Position numbers and translations under genes: made by a program. A stretch of DNA of 64,000 nucleotides from Sanderia malayensis (lineage: Eukaryota; Cnidaria; Scyphozoa; Semaeostomeae; Pelagiidae), in the NCBI GenBank assembly GCA_013076295.1, contig RQOL01000828.1, positions 248,001-312,000 of the forward strand. Reading direction: 5' to 3'. The notes below the pieces were generated by a model. The model saw only the letters and a program-made list of their open reading frames with translations, had not been told where the DNA came from and did no database searches. Every line of letters begins with the position of its first letter. The first letter of the stretch is position 1. Of this stretch, positions 18,604 through 30,882 are shown piece by piece.

Positions 18604-20040
18604 AATGTGCACCGTTGTCAATCAGTGGTGTTGGAAGCCAGGGGCGACGTGTCCTCCTCATTTCTCCTGAGCATAAAAAATGTCCTTTTGTGGATAATAA
18701 ACTGTACCTGTTGAGATTGCAAATCTACCACGTGCCACACCTTCCTATTGTGGTGGCCCCCTACTCTGTGGCTGCGCTCCTACACCACCGCTGTGGATCA
18801 TTTGAAACTTTTTTTAAATCATCAAGAAACAGGCTGATGTAGAATCTGTGGTACATATAGAGGAGATACTAAGACAGTAAGTCATTTACTGCACTACACT
18901 ACTGTTGAAAAGTAGTTACATCAGAACATTCTTCGCTCATTATGAAAACAATTACTTTTTAGATTTCTTCCACATCATGTAATCGATAGATTAATTGGAA
19001 ATGTAAAGGAGAGAATTCAGAGAATGGAGATGAACTTGAATGTGCCGTGTGTGTCAATGCACTAGCCTCGGAAGCAGACAAGCATACTGGTGCACTACCC
19101 GTTGCTCAATCTAGCCCTGTTTCCGCAAAAGAAAAAAATGAGTGCAGAGTGGAGCCTGCGAATGCGTACAAGATGAAGCTGATGATGACAACAAGTAAAA
19201 CAAAAGTAGCGTGTTGTGAATAATGTGTGGAGATTCTACCCGTCTCCCTTGCTGATTCCAGACTTTGAATATTACTAAGAATTCACGAAGATCAAGTACA
19301 ACAATTTGGTTTTCTAGCTCACTCTTTTCATCGATATCATACTCTAACAGCAAAAAATCGAACTCTAAAACACGCTGATATGATTCATGTTAAGGATTAC
19401 ATAAGAGGAAATAATGTTATAAAATCTACCAATCACACAAGAGTTACAAATTAGACCGTCCAATGCGAATAGACCAAGTTACAATATGCAATCAATTTAC
19501 GTCAATAAATTCCTAACTGGCTATTAATTAGTTTCCAAGCTCCTGGAGTAAAATCACAATGATTAATAGTTTGATACGCCAACTGTAAGAATAATAATCA
19601 TCAGAATATGCCGTATTAATGCGCGGGTCACGCAGGTTCCCCAACATGATGCAAAGCACTGCTCAAGGAAAAGGGCATAGTAAGGCAACGTTTTATTATT
19701 GGTAATTACGGGCCACGCCCTTATTTCAAGAAAGCTACGGGAGCCTGGCACAGAGGCATAGTAATTAAAAACCATTGTGCTCAAAAAACGTGTTTGACGA
19801 AGGTGAAGCAAGACATTAACGGCTCTGACCTTGACATCTCTTTTGTGAAGAACCAGCTTTTCAAAACTGACTTGAAAACATTAGAAAAAATTCATTACAG
19901 ATTAGCGTTTAAATTAGAGACTTAATTATTTGTTACCTTTTGTAATTGTAATATTGTTACTTTTCAATGTAGTGACATTGCTTGTTGAAACAGGGTTATA
20001 CAGAAAAACATTCAATGGGCTATTTTGCTGCATCGGCTTA
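18604..20040. other. Mostly non-coding; one Cys-x2-Cys stretch
   Basis: A plus-strand frame near 19026-19195 reads GDELECAVCVNALASEADKH, which might be the start of a PHD- or RING-like zinc finger belonging to the transposon gene upstream, but too few ligands are visible. The remainder shows nothing I can support. Confidence 0.3.
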
Positions 20041-20126
20041 AAACAATAAGGGGGACACAAACACATGGTCTAATTTTTTATGCGTTTGTGTACCCGGACA
20101 CTTTTGCATAAGACTTTGTGTTGTGC
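20041..20126 (+). repeat. Hairpin-containing repeat, copy 1
   Basis: About 86 bp nearly identical to 20563-20648, 522 bp away in the same orientation. Contains an inverted pair (ACACAAACRCA ... TGCGTTTGTGT) that can form a stem of about 11 bp. Confidence 0.7.
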
Positions 20127-20562
20127 ATTTGCATTTAGTAATTTAGTAGTGCTGGAGTAGCTACTATAATCACTAATCGAAATATGTTACAAGACACTTA
20201 CCCAGCTTTCGTAGTTGCTTTGAAGTTTGGCAGTCAGAAGGCTCGAAGAGAAACGATGTGAATTTGTTTCTTGTGTCAGTGTATCATACCAAAATGAATG
20301 CTTAATTAATTAACTACTGAGTAACTAAATGCTGCATTTGATTAAATATAACTTGCGAGGCTGGGTGTGTCGTAAATACTTAAGCAAATAAGTTTAAGAG
20401 TAGGTTATGGTTAGGCGTTCGACCATAAAAGGCTAATGAATATGTTTGCTTAGATAATAGTTGATAAATATGATTAAGTGTTAGAATGCGTGTTATGATT
20501 CGCTAGTTAGTTGAAGTGCTCGTTGGTAAGGCTGCTGAGCACACTACATGTGTACCTATCAT

Positions 20563-20648
20563 AAACAATATGGGGGACACAAACGCATGGTCTACTTTTT
20601 TGTGCGTTTGTGTACCCGGACACTTTTGCATAAGATTTTGTGTTATGT
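20563..20648 (+). repeat. Hairpin-containing repeat, copy 2
   Basis: Direct copy of 20041-20126 with a few substitutions. The two copies may be parts of LTRs or of a short transposon; the gag-like fragment starts about 120 bp later. Confidence 0.7.
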
Positions 20649-20767
20649 GTCTGTGTACTATAAGGAGGTAACCCCCCCCGGTATATCTGTATATAATCTC
20701 ATGCTTTGTAACTTATGGTACTAATAGAAAACGCAAATTCAGAATCATTCTTGTATCTCGTATCTAC

Positions 20768-20986
20768 ATTAATATAACCGAATACTCAAAAATAGAATCG
20801 AAAATAAAGAGATTTGATGACACAAGCAACGTGAAGGTGTTTCTAGAAAAATTTTCGATCCACTCCTCTCTCAAAGGTTATGAGAACGAAAAATGCGCTC
20901 AAAGCATAGCAAGTAGGCTGAAAGGCCGGGCGTTTAATGTTTACCTGGGGCTTGCAGATGCCGACAATAAATCAAAGGAACCTTGA
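20768..20986 (+). pseudogene. Gag-like fragment of a retroelement
   Basis: One frame reads KVFLEKFSIHSSLKGYENEK, then ASRLKGRAFNVYLGL, ending at TGA 20984-20986. This is the capsid-domain pattern of Gypsy-like Gag proteins (FLEKFE..., then LKGRA...Y..L). No zinc knuckle or pol follows, so it is an orphan fragment. Confidence 0.6.
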
Positions 20987-21689
20987 GGTGGACTAGCGAC
21001 AGATGGCTTTTATTTCACTATACTATCCTGAAAGTGAAGAAAAAAATATCAAACTAAAGTCAAACTTTGCGGTCCTAAAAGTTGAGCTTGAATCAAAAAG
21101 TGTAAAATCAGCTTCCACCTCTATTAACCGCCCAGGGCGATTAAAAGAATCCCTACTTTTTCACTGTTTGGCTCAAATAATAATAACATAAAAATTGTTT
21201 AAGGCTGGAAAAGCACAGTTCAAAAAACGATTGTTGTGAAACAAACATTTTGACTTCATTTTTGGATCTTCTTTCATCAAAGTTAAAAAACTTTCATTTT
21301 CAAAAACGAAAATGATATACTATAATTGTTGTACTAGTTGCATAAGCCTACAGCTGGAAAACTTTCTTCCTTTCACTTGATGCTTACAACAACGAATCAA
21401 AGATGTTCCCCCTGTCTCCGCGCGTGATAGTGCTCATGGTCCCGCCCTGCCATAGCGTGCCCAGGGTCTAGTATGGCGTTGTTTGTTGTTTCAACAAGTT
21501 TACATTTTATACAATGTACAATTTACAAAGTGATATAATACCTGGTAGCCTCATTTCAAATCAAAAGTGAACGTTTGAATCTGAGACACATACCTTATGT
21601 GGGCCAGTAAACAGAAACACTGACACAGAACACAACATTTTCCCCACACACACACATCTACTCCCTTGTGCATGCGCGTTGCAAGCCAA
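20987..21689. other. Non-coding flank of the tRNA-like array
   Basis: No gene seen. The last 150 bp grade into degenerate array sequence. Confidence 0.4.
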
Positions 21690-22864
21690 ACCCTCTGTCT
21701 CTCGCATGCTAAACAAGCAATATCCCACTGAGCTACACCCCAGATGAGATAGCGAACAATAGTATTCAAAGCTTATGTAAAATAAGGCGTTTTTTGTATC
21801 CATAATTGCAACTAAAAAATAAGACTCACCTTAAAATAGATGGAGAAACAGAGTTTCGACCCCAGGGAATCTCGCATGCAAAGCGTGACCTCTACCACTG
21901 AGTTACACTCCCAAAGAGATAGCAAAGTCTACCAGTCAAAGCGTATATAAGTTAACGCCGTTTCTTGTATGCATAATTGCAAGTAAACAATCAAAAACAT
22001 TTCAACATAGATGGAGGAGCAAGGTATCAAACCCTTGGCTTCTCGAATGCAAAGCGAGCGCTCTACCACTGTGCTACACGCCGGATGAGATAGCAAACTA
22101 TAGCAATCAACGTTTATGTAATTTAACTGCATTTTTTGTATGCATAGTTGCAATTAAACAATCAAAATAAGCTCCCAATGGATAAAAGAGCAGGGTTTCG
22201 AACCCTGGGCTACTCGTATGCTAAGCGAGCACTCTACCACTGAGCTACACCCCAAAAGGTAGTAAACTCTAGCAGTGAAGCTTTTGTAAGTTAACGCTAA
22301 TTCTTTTATGCATAATTAGAAATAAACAATCAAAATAATCTCAAAATAGATACAGGAGCAGGGTTTCGAACCCTGGGCTTCTGGCATGGTAAGAGAACAC
22401 TTTACCACTGAGCTGCACCCCGGACGAGCTATGAAACTCAAGCAGTCAAAGTCTCTGTAACTTAACGCCATTTGTTGTATGCATAGTTGCAAATAAACAA
22501 TGAAAATAATCTCAAAATTGATGGACGATTAGGTTTCGAACCCTGGGCTTCTCGCATGCTAAGCGAGCACGCTACAACTGAGCTACACCGCCGATGAGAT
22601 AGTAAACTCCAGAAGTCAATGCTTTTGTAAGTTAACGCCTTTTCGTATATGCATAAGTTCAAATAAGTTATGAAACTAATCTCAAAAACAGATTCACGAG
22701 CAGCGTTTCCAACCCTGGGCTTCTGGCATGGTAAAAGGAACACTCTACCACTGAGCTGCACCCCGGTCGAGCTATCAAACTCAAGCAGTCAAAATTTCTG
22801 TAACTTAACGCCATTTCTTATATGCACAATTGCAAATAAACAATCAAAATAATCTCAAAATAGA

Positions 22865-22936
22865 TGGAGGAGCAGGGTTTCGAACCCTGGTCCTCTCGCG
22901 TGCAAAGCGAGCGTTCTACAACTGAGCTAGACCCCC
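22865..22936 (-). tRNA. tRNA-Ala(UGC)-like copy
   Basis: 72 nt; anticodon stem CTCGC/GCGAG with loop TTTGCAC (anticodon UGC), B box GGTTCGAAACC, acceptor GGGGGTC/CTCCTCC with G3:U70. The D stem has TAGC/GCTC with a TTGT loop change. May be expressed; more likely one of many satellite copies. Confidence 0.45.
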
Positions 22937-24401
22937 AACAAGCTACGAAGCTCTAGATGTGAACGCTTTTGTAATTTAATGCCTTTTTTGTATGCATAAA
23001 TGCAAATGAACAATCAAAATATTCTCAAAATAGATGGAGGAGCAGGGTTTCGAACCCTGGGCTTCTGGCATGGTAAGAGAACACTCTACGACTGAGCTAC
23101 ACCCCCGATGAGATAGTAAACTCTAGCAGTGAAAGCTTTTGTAAGTTAACGCTTTTTCGTAGATGCATAAGTTCAAATAACTTATGAAACTAATATCAAA
23201 AACATATTCACGAGCAGGGTTTCCAACCCTGGGCTTCTAGCCTGCTAAGAGAACACTCTACCACTGAGCTGCACCCCCGATGAGATATCAAACTCAAGCA
23301 GTGAAAGTTTCTGTAACTTAACGAGATTTCTTGTATGCATAATTGCAAATAAAGAATCAAAATAATCTCAAAATAGATGGAGGAGCAGGGTTTCAAACCC
23401 TGGGTCTCTCGCATGCTAAGCGAGCACTCTACGACTGAGCTACACCCCCGATGAGATAGTAAACTCTAGCAGTGAAAGCTTTTTTAAGTTAACGCCTTTT
23501 CGTAGATGCATAAGTTCAAATAACTTTTGAAACTAATCTCAAAAACATATTGACGAGCAGGGTTTCCAACCCTGGGCTTCTGGCATGGAAAGAGAACACT
23601 CTACTACCGAGCTGCACCCCGGATGAGCTTTGAAATTGAAACAGTCAAAATTTCGTAACTTAACACCATTTCTTGTATGCATAATTGCAAATAAACAATC
23701 AAAACATTCTCAACATTGATGGAAGAGCAGGGTTTCAAACCCGGTGCCTCTCGCATCCTACGCGAGCACTCTACAACTGATCTACACCCCCAACTAGCTA
23801 TGAAGCTCTAGAAGTGAACGCTTTTGTAATTTAATGACTTTTTTGTTTGCATAAATGCAAATGAACAATCAATAAAATCTCAAAATAGATGGAAGAGCAG
23901 GGATTCAAACCCTGGGCTTCTAGCATGTTAGAAGAACACTCTACCACTGAAATGCACCCCCGATGAGCTATCAAACTCAAGCAGTCAAGGTTTTTGTAAA
24001 TTAACGCCATTTCTTGTATGCATAATTGCAAATAAAAAATCAAAATAATCTCAAAATAGATGGAGGAGTAGGTTTCGAACCTTGCGCCTCTTGCATGCTA
24101 AGCGAGCACTCTATTACTGAGCTACACCCCCGATGAGATAGTAAAGTTTGGCAGTGAAAGCTTTTGGAAGTTAACGCCGTTTCGTATATGCATAAGTTTA
24201 AAAAACTTATAAAACTAATCTCAAAATTTGTGCAGTGGCAGGGTTTCAAACCCTGGGCTTCTAGCACGCTAGAAGAACACTCTACCACTGAGCTACACCC
24301 CCTATGAGCTCTCAAACTCAAGCAGTCAAAGTTTCTGTAACTTAACGCCATTTCTTATATGCACAATTGGAAATAAACAATCAAAATAATCTCAAAATAG
24401 A

Positions 24402-24473
24402 TGGAGGAGCAGGGTTTCGAACCCTGGGCCTCTCGCATGCAAAGCGAGCGTTCTACAACTGAGCTACACCCCG
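24402..24473 (-). tRNA. tRNA-Ala(UGC)-like copy
   Basis: Anticodon loop TTTGCAT in a perfect CTCGC/GCGAG stem, intact T arm CAGGG-TTCGAAA-CCCTG. The first base is C instead of G, so the end pair 1-72 is lost. Confidence 0.4.
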
Positions 24474-25425
24474 AACGAGCTATGAAGCTCTAAAAGTAAA
24501 CTCTTTTGTAATTTAATGCCTTTTTTGTATGCAGAAATGCAAATGAACAACAATATAAACACAAAATATATTCACAACCAGGGTTTCCAACCCTGGGTTT
24601 CTAGCATGCTAGGAGAGCACTCTACCATTGAGCTGCACCCCGGAAGAGGTATCAAACTCAAGCAGTCAAAGTTTCTGTAACTTAACACACTTTCTTGTAT
24701 GCATAATTGCAAATAAACAATCAATATAATCTCAAAATAGATGGAGCAGTAGGGTCGCGAAACCTAGGCCTCTCGCATGCTAAGCGAGCACTCTACCACT
24801 GAGCTACACCCCCAACGAGATAGTAAACTCTAGCAGTGAAGGCCTTTGTAAGTTAACGTTTTTTCGTATATGCATAAGTTCAGATAACTTATGAAACTAA
24901 TCTCAAAACATATTCAGCAGCAGGGTTTCCAACCCTGGGCCTCTAGCATGCTAGGAGAGCACTCTGCCATTGAGCTGCATCCCGGATGAGCTATCAAACT
25001 CAAGCAGTCAAAGTTTCTGTAACATAACACCCTTTCCTGTATGCATAATTGCAAATATACAATCAAAATAATCTCAAAATAGATGGAGGAGCAGGGTTTC
25101 GAACGCTGGGCCTCTCGCATGCAATGCAAGCGCTCTACCACTGAGCTACACCCCGGATGAGATAGTAAAGTTTGGCCGTGAAAGCTTTTGGAAGTTAACG
25201 CTGTTTCGTATATGCATAAGTTCAAAAAACTTATGAAACTAATCTCAAACTTTGTGCAGTGGCAGGGTTTCCAACCCTAGGCTTCTAGCATGCTAGAAGA
25301 ACACTCTACCACTGAGCTACACCCCCGATGAGAGATCAAACTCAAGCAGTCAAAGGTTTCGTAACTTAACGCCATTTCTTGTATGTATAATTGCAAATAA
25401 ACAATCAAAATAATCTCAACATTGA

Positions 25426-25497
25426 TGGAAGAGCAGGGTTTCAAACCCGGTGCCTCTCGCATCCTACGCGAGCACTCTACAACTGAGCTACACCCCC
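25426..25497 (-). tRNA. tRNA-Ala backbone with AGG (Pro) anticodon, probable pseudogene
   Basis: Anticodon stem CTCGC/GCGAG is perfect with loop GTAGGAT (AGG). Acceptor GGGGGTG/CTCTTCC keeps G3:U70. The T-loop reads TTTGAAA, losing the invariant C56, and the T stem has a mismatch, so function is doubtful. Several close copies exist (for example 23720-23791). Confidence 0.35.
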
Positions 25498-27778
25498 AAC
25501 GAGCTATGAAGCTCTAGAAGTGAACGCTTTTGTAATTTAATGACTTTTTTGTATGCATAAATGCAAATGAACAATCAATATAATCTCAAAATAGATGGAA
25601 GAGCAGGGATTCAAACCCTGGGCTTCTGGCATGCAATGCCAGCGCCCTACCACTGAGCTACACCCCCAACGAGCTATGAAGCTCTAGAAGTGTACCCTTT
25701 TGTAATATAATGCCTTTTTTGTATGCATAAATGCAAATGAACAACAATATAATCTCAAAATAGATGGAGGAGCAGGGTTTCGAAGCCTGGGCCCCTCGCA
25801 TGCTAACCGAGAACTCTACCACTGAGCTACACCCCCGATGAGATAGTAAACTCTAGCAGTGAAAACTTTTGTAAGTTAACGCCTTTTCGTAGATGCATAA
25901 GTTCAAATAACTTATGAAACTATTATCAAAAACATATTCACGAGCAGGGTTTCCAACCCTGGGATTCTAGCCTGCTAAGAGAACACTCTACCACTGAGCT
26001 GCACCCCCGATGAGATATCAAACTCAAGCAGTGAAAGTTTCTGTAACTTAACGAGATTTCTTGTATGCATAATTGCAAATAAACAATCAAAATAACCTCA
26101 AAATCGATGGAGGAGCAGGTTTTCAAACCCTGGGCATCTCTCATGCTAAGCGAGCACTCTCCCACTGAGCAACACCCCCAAAGAGCTATGAAGCTCTAGA
26201 AGTGAACACTTTTGTAATTTAAAGACCTTTTTCTATGCATCAATGCAAATCAACAATCAATATAATCTCAAAATAGATGGAAAAGCAGGGATTCAAACCC
26301 TGGGCCTTTCCCATACTAAGCGAGCACTCTACCACTAGCTAAACGCCCAACGAGCTATGAAGCTCTAGAAGTAAACCCCTTTGTAATTTAATGCCTTTGT
26401 GGTATGCATAAATGCAAATGAACAATCAAAATAATTTCAAATTAGACGGAGGAGCAGGGTTTCGATCCCTGGGCCTCTTGCATGCTGAGCGATCACACTA
26501 TTACTGAGCTACACCCCCGATGAGATAATAAACTTTAGCAGTGAAAGCTTTTGGAAGTTAGCGCCTTTTCGTATATGCATAAGTTCAAAAAACTTATGAA
26601 ACTAATCTCAAAACATATGCAGTGGCAGGGTTTCCAACCCTGGGCTTCTAGCATACTAGAAGAACACTCTACCACTGAGCTGCACCCCCGATGAGCTATC
26701 AAACTCAAGCAGTCAAAGGTTTCGTAACTTAACGCCATTTCTTGTATGTATAATTGCAAATAAAGAATCAAAATAATCTCAAAATAGATGGAGGAGCAGG
26801 GTTTCAAACCCTGGGTCTCTCGCATGCTAAGCGAGCACTCTATTACTGAGCTACACCCCCGATGAGATAATAAACTTTAGCAGTGAAAGCTTCTGGAAGT
26901 TAGCGCCTTTTCGTAAATGCATAAGTTCAAAAAACTTATGAAACTAATCTCAAAACATATGCAGTGGCAGGGTTTCCAACCCTGGGCTTCTAGCATACTA
27001 GAAGAACATTCTACCACTGAGCTGCACCCCCGATGAGCTATCAAACTCAAGCAGTCAAAGGTTTCGTAACTTAACGCCATTTCTTGTATGTATAATTGCA
27101 AATAAAGAATCAAAATAATCTCAAAATAGATGGAGGAGCAGGGTTTCAAACCCTGAGTCTCTCGCATGCTAAGCGAGCACTCTACGACTGAGCTACACCC
27201 CCGATTAGATAGTAAACTCCAGCATTGAAAGCTTTTTTAAGTTAACGCCTTTTCGTAGATGCATAGGTTCAAATAACTTATGAAACAAATCTCAAAAACA
27301 TATTGACGAGCAGGGATTCCATCCCTGGGCTTCTGGCATGGAAAGAGAACACTCTACCACCGAGCTGCACCCCGGATGAGCTATGAAACTGAAGCAGTCA
27401 AAGTTTTTGTAACTTAACGCCAGTTCTTGTATGCAAAAATTGCAAATAAACAATCAAAATATTCTCAAAATTGATGGAGGAGCAGGGTTTCAAACCCGGT
27501 GCCTTTCGCATCCTACGCGAGCACTCTACAACTGCGCTACACCCCCAACGAGCTACGAAGCTCTAGATGTGAACGCTTTTGTAATTTAATGCCTTTTTTG
27601 TATGCATAAATGCAAATGAACAATCAAAATAATCTCAAAATAGATGGAGGAGCAGGGTTTTAAACCCTGGGCTTCTCGCATGCTAAGCGAGCCCTCTACC
27701 ACTGAGCTACACCCTCAACGAGTTCTGAAGCTCTAGAAGTCAACGCTTTTGTAATTTAATGCTTTTTTTTGTATGCAT

Positions 27779-28140
27779 GACCGTTCGTTCCAAACCTTGG
27801 ATATTTATAATCCTAAAATTTTTAACATTACTATCATTTTACATTATAAAATCTTTTATTGTAAAATACACTACTCTTTTTATATGATTTATTATTAGCT
27901 TGTTTTAATCATTTATTTTATAACTTATAAGGACTATTTTAAATAGATTTTAATTAAACATTTTAGATTTATTTAAAAAAATATAGGGACTATTTTAAGT
28001 AGAATCTTAATGCACATTATAGATTTTATTCAGTATTTTAAAAAGTTGGTTTTAATTAGCAAAATTAACTTGTTAATCACGCTATATATTTACCAGCCAA
28101 CTTTAAATAAATTAATGATTATTCTTATTATTATTATTAT
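27779..28140 (+). mobile_element. A+T-rich insert in the array, copy 1 (362 bp)
   Basis: Interrupts a spacer and is flanked by TATGCAT on both sides (27772-27778 and 28141-28147), consistent with a 7-bp target duplication, although TATGCAT also occurs naturally in spacers. It starts gaccgttcgttccaaacc and ends in a TTA-repeat tail. Inside is a partial duplication (ggactattttaaatagattt and ggactattttaagtagaatc). No coding. A short non-LTR or SINE-like insertion is possible. Confidence 0.6.
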
Positions 28141-28183
28141 TATGCATAAATGCAAACGAACAACAACATAATCTCAAAATAGA

Positions 28184-28255
28184 TGGAGGAGCAGGGTTTC
28201 GAACCCTGGGCCTCTCGCATGCTAAGCGAGCACTCTACCACTGAGCTACACCCCC
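28184..28255 (-). tRNA. tRNA-Ala(AGC), best-preserved copy
   Basis: Full cloverleaf, 72 nt: acceptor GGGGGTG/CTCCTCC (six of seven pairs, with the G3:U70 alanine identity wobble), D arm GCTC-AGTGGTA-GAGT, anticodon arm CTCGC-TTAGCAT-GCGAG (AGC), five-base variable loop AGGCC, T arm CAGGG-TTCGAAA-CCCTG, discriminator A. A box (TAGCTCAGTGG) and B box (GGTTCGAAACC) fit RNA polymerase III promoters, and TTTT follows five bases after the end. No intron, no encoded CCA. Confidence 0.6.
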
Positions 28256-28694
28256 GATGAGATAGTAAACTCTAGCAGTGAAAGCTTTTGTAAGTTAACG
28301 CCTTTTCGTAAATGCATAAGTTCAAAAAACTTATGAAACTATTCTCAAAACATATGCAGGAGCAGGGTTTCGAACCCTGGGTCTCTCGCATGCTAAGCGA
28401 GCACTCTACGAGTGAGCTACACCCCCGATGAGATAATAAACTCTAGCAGTGAAAGCTTTTTTAAGTTAACGCCTTTTCGTATATGCATAAGTTCAAATAA
28501 CTTATGAAACTAATCTCTAAACATATTCAGGAGCAGGGTTTCCAACCCTGGGCATCTAGCATGCGAAGAGAACACTACCACTGAGCTGCACCCCAGATGA
28601 GCTATCAAACTCAACCAGTCAACGTTTCTGTAACTTAACACCCTTTCTTGTATGCATAATTGCAAATAAACAACCAAAATAATCTCAAAATTGA

Positions 28695-28766
28695 TGGAGG
28701 GACAGGGTTTCGAAACCTGGGCTTCTGGCATGCAATGCCAGCGCCCTACCACTGAGCTATACCCCC
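28695..28766 (-). tRNA. tRNA-Ala(UGC)-like copy, alternative anticodon arm
   Basis: Anticodon arm CTGGC-ATTGCAT-GCCAG is perfectly paired but differs from the class A arm, showing compensatory change. Acceptor GGGGGTA/TCCCTCC keeps G3:U70; T stem has one mismatch. Close copies recur through the array (for example 61910-61981). Confidence 0.4.
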
Positions 28767-30530
28767 AACGAGCAATGAAGCTCTAGAAGTGTACTCTTTT
28801 GTAATATAATGCCTTTTTTGTATGCATAAATGCAAATGAACAATCAAAATATTCTCAAAATAGATGGAGGAGCAGGGTTTCGAACCCTGGGTTTCTGGCA
28901 TGGTAAGAGAACACTCTACGACTGAGCTACACCCCCGATGAGATAGTAAACTCTAGCAGTGAAAGCTTTTAAAAGTTAACGCCTTTTCGTATATGCATAA
29001 GTTCAAAGAACTTATGAAACTAATCTCAAAACTTTTGCAGGGGCAGGGTTTCCAACCCTGCGCTTCTAGCATGCTAGAGGAACACTCTACCACTGAGCTC
29101 AGCCGCGATGAGCTATGAAACTGAAGCAGTCAAAATTTCTGTAACTTAACGCCATATGTTGTATGCATAATTGCAAATAAAAAATCAAAATAATCTCAAA
29201 ATAGATGGAGGAGCAAGGTTTCGAACCCTGCGCCTCTCGCATGCTAAGCGAGCACTCTACCACTGAGCTACACCCCCAACGAGATAGTAAACTCTAGCAG
29301 TGAAGGCCTTTGTAAGTTAACGTTTTTTCGTATATGCATAAGTTCAAATAACTTATGAAACTAATCTCAAAACATATTCAGCAGCAGGGTTTCCAACCTT
29401 GGGCCTCTAGCATGCTAGGAGAGCACTCTGCCATTGAGCTGCATCCCGGATGAGCTATCAAACTCAAGCAGTCAAAGTTTCTGTAACGTAACACCCTTTC
29501 CTGTATGCATAATTGCAAATAAACAATCAAAATAATCTCAAAATAGATGGAGGAACAAGGCTTCAAACCCTGGGTCTTTCGCATGCTAAGCGAGCACTCT
29601 ACGACTGAGCTACACCCCCGATGAGATAATAAACTCTAGCAGTGAAAGCTTTTTTAGTTAACGCGTTTTCGTAGATGCATAAGTTCAAATAACTTATGAA
29701 ACTAATCTCAAAAACATATTGACGAGCAGGGATTCCATCCCTGGGCTTCTGGCATGGACAGAGAACACTCTACCACCGAGCTGCACCCCGGATGAGCTTT
29801 GAAACTGAAACAGTCAAAAATTTCGTAACTTAACGCCATTTCTTGTATGCAAAAAATGCAAATAAACAATCAAAATATTCTCAACATTGATGGAAGAGCA
29901 GGGTTTCAAACCCGTTGCCTCTCGCATCCTACGCGAGCACTCTACAACTGAGCTACACCCCCAACGAGCTACCGAAGCTCTAGATGTGAACGCTTTTGTA
30001 ATTTAATGCCTTTTTTGTATGCATAAATGCAAATGAACAATCAAAATATTCTCAAAATAGATGGAGGAGCAGGGTTTCGAACCCTGGGCTTCTGGCATGG
30101 TAAGAGAACACTCTACGACTGAGCTACACCCCCGATGAGAGAGTAAACTCTAGCAGTGAAAGCTTTTAAAAGTTAACGCCTTTTCGTATATGCATAAGTT
30201 CAAAGAACTTATGAACTAATCTCAAAACTTTGCAGGGGCAGGTTTCCAACCCTGCGCTTCTAGCATGCTAGAGGAACACTCTACCACTGAGCTCAGCCGC
30301 GATGAGCTAATGAAACTGAAGCAGTCAAAATTTCTGTAACTTAACGCCATATGTTGTATGCATAATTGCAAATAAACAATCAAATAATCTCAAATAGATG
30401 GAGGAGCAGGGTTTTAAACCCTGGGCTTCTCGCATGCTAAGCGAGCCTCTACACTGAGCTACACCCTCAACGAGTTCTGAAGCTCTAGAAGTCAACGCTT
30501 TTGTAATTTAATGCTTTTTTTTGTATGCAT

Positions 30531-30882
30531 GACGTTGTTCCAAACCTTGGATATTTATAATCCTAAAATTTTTAACATTACTATCATTTTACATTTTAAA
30601 ATCTTTTATTGTAATACCTACTCTTTTATATATTATTATTAGCTTGTTTTAATCATTTATTTTATAACTTATAAGGACTATTTTAAATAGATTTTAATGA
30701 AACATTTTAGATTTATTTAAAAAATATAGGGACTATTTTAAGTAGAATTTTAATGCACATTATGGATTTTATTCAGTATTTTAAAAAGTTGGTTTTAATT
30801 AGCAAAATTAACTTGTTAATCACGCTATATATTTACCAGCCAACTTTAAATAAATTAATGATTATTCTTATTATTTTATTAT
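30531..30882 (+). mobile_element. A+T-rich insert, copy 2
   Basis: Same element as 27779-28140 with about ten fewer bases, mostly single-base losses; flanked by TATGCAT (30524-30530, 30883-30889). Confidence 0.6.

Larger units (their letters stand above)
21690..27778 (-). repeat. tRNA-Ala-derived satellite array, segment 1
   Basis: About 36 head-to-tail units of about 170 bp: a 72-bp tRNA-like part on the minus strand and about 98 bp of spacer with conserved TATGCATA and GTTAACG words. The first units (21.7-22.3 kb) are the most diverged, as expected at a satellite edge. Two broad classes mix. Class A has TTCGAAA or TTTGAAA T-loops with the GCTTAGCATGC-type anticodon arm. Class B has GTTGGAAAC in place of the B box and a palindromic TCTAGCATGCTAGA arm. 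Confidence 0.9.
28141..30530 (-). repeat. tRNA-Ala-derived satellite array, segment 2
   Basis: About 14 units between two copies of the A+T-rich insert. The whole segment recurs at 37,463-39,852, offset about 9.32 kb, with very few differences. Confidence 0.9.
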
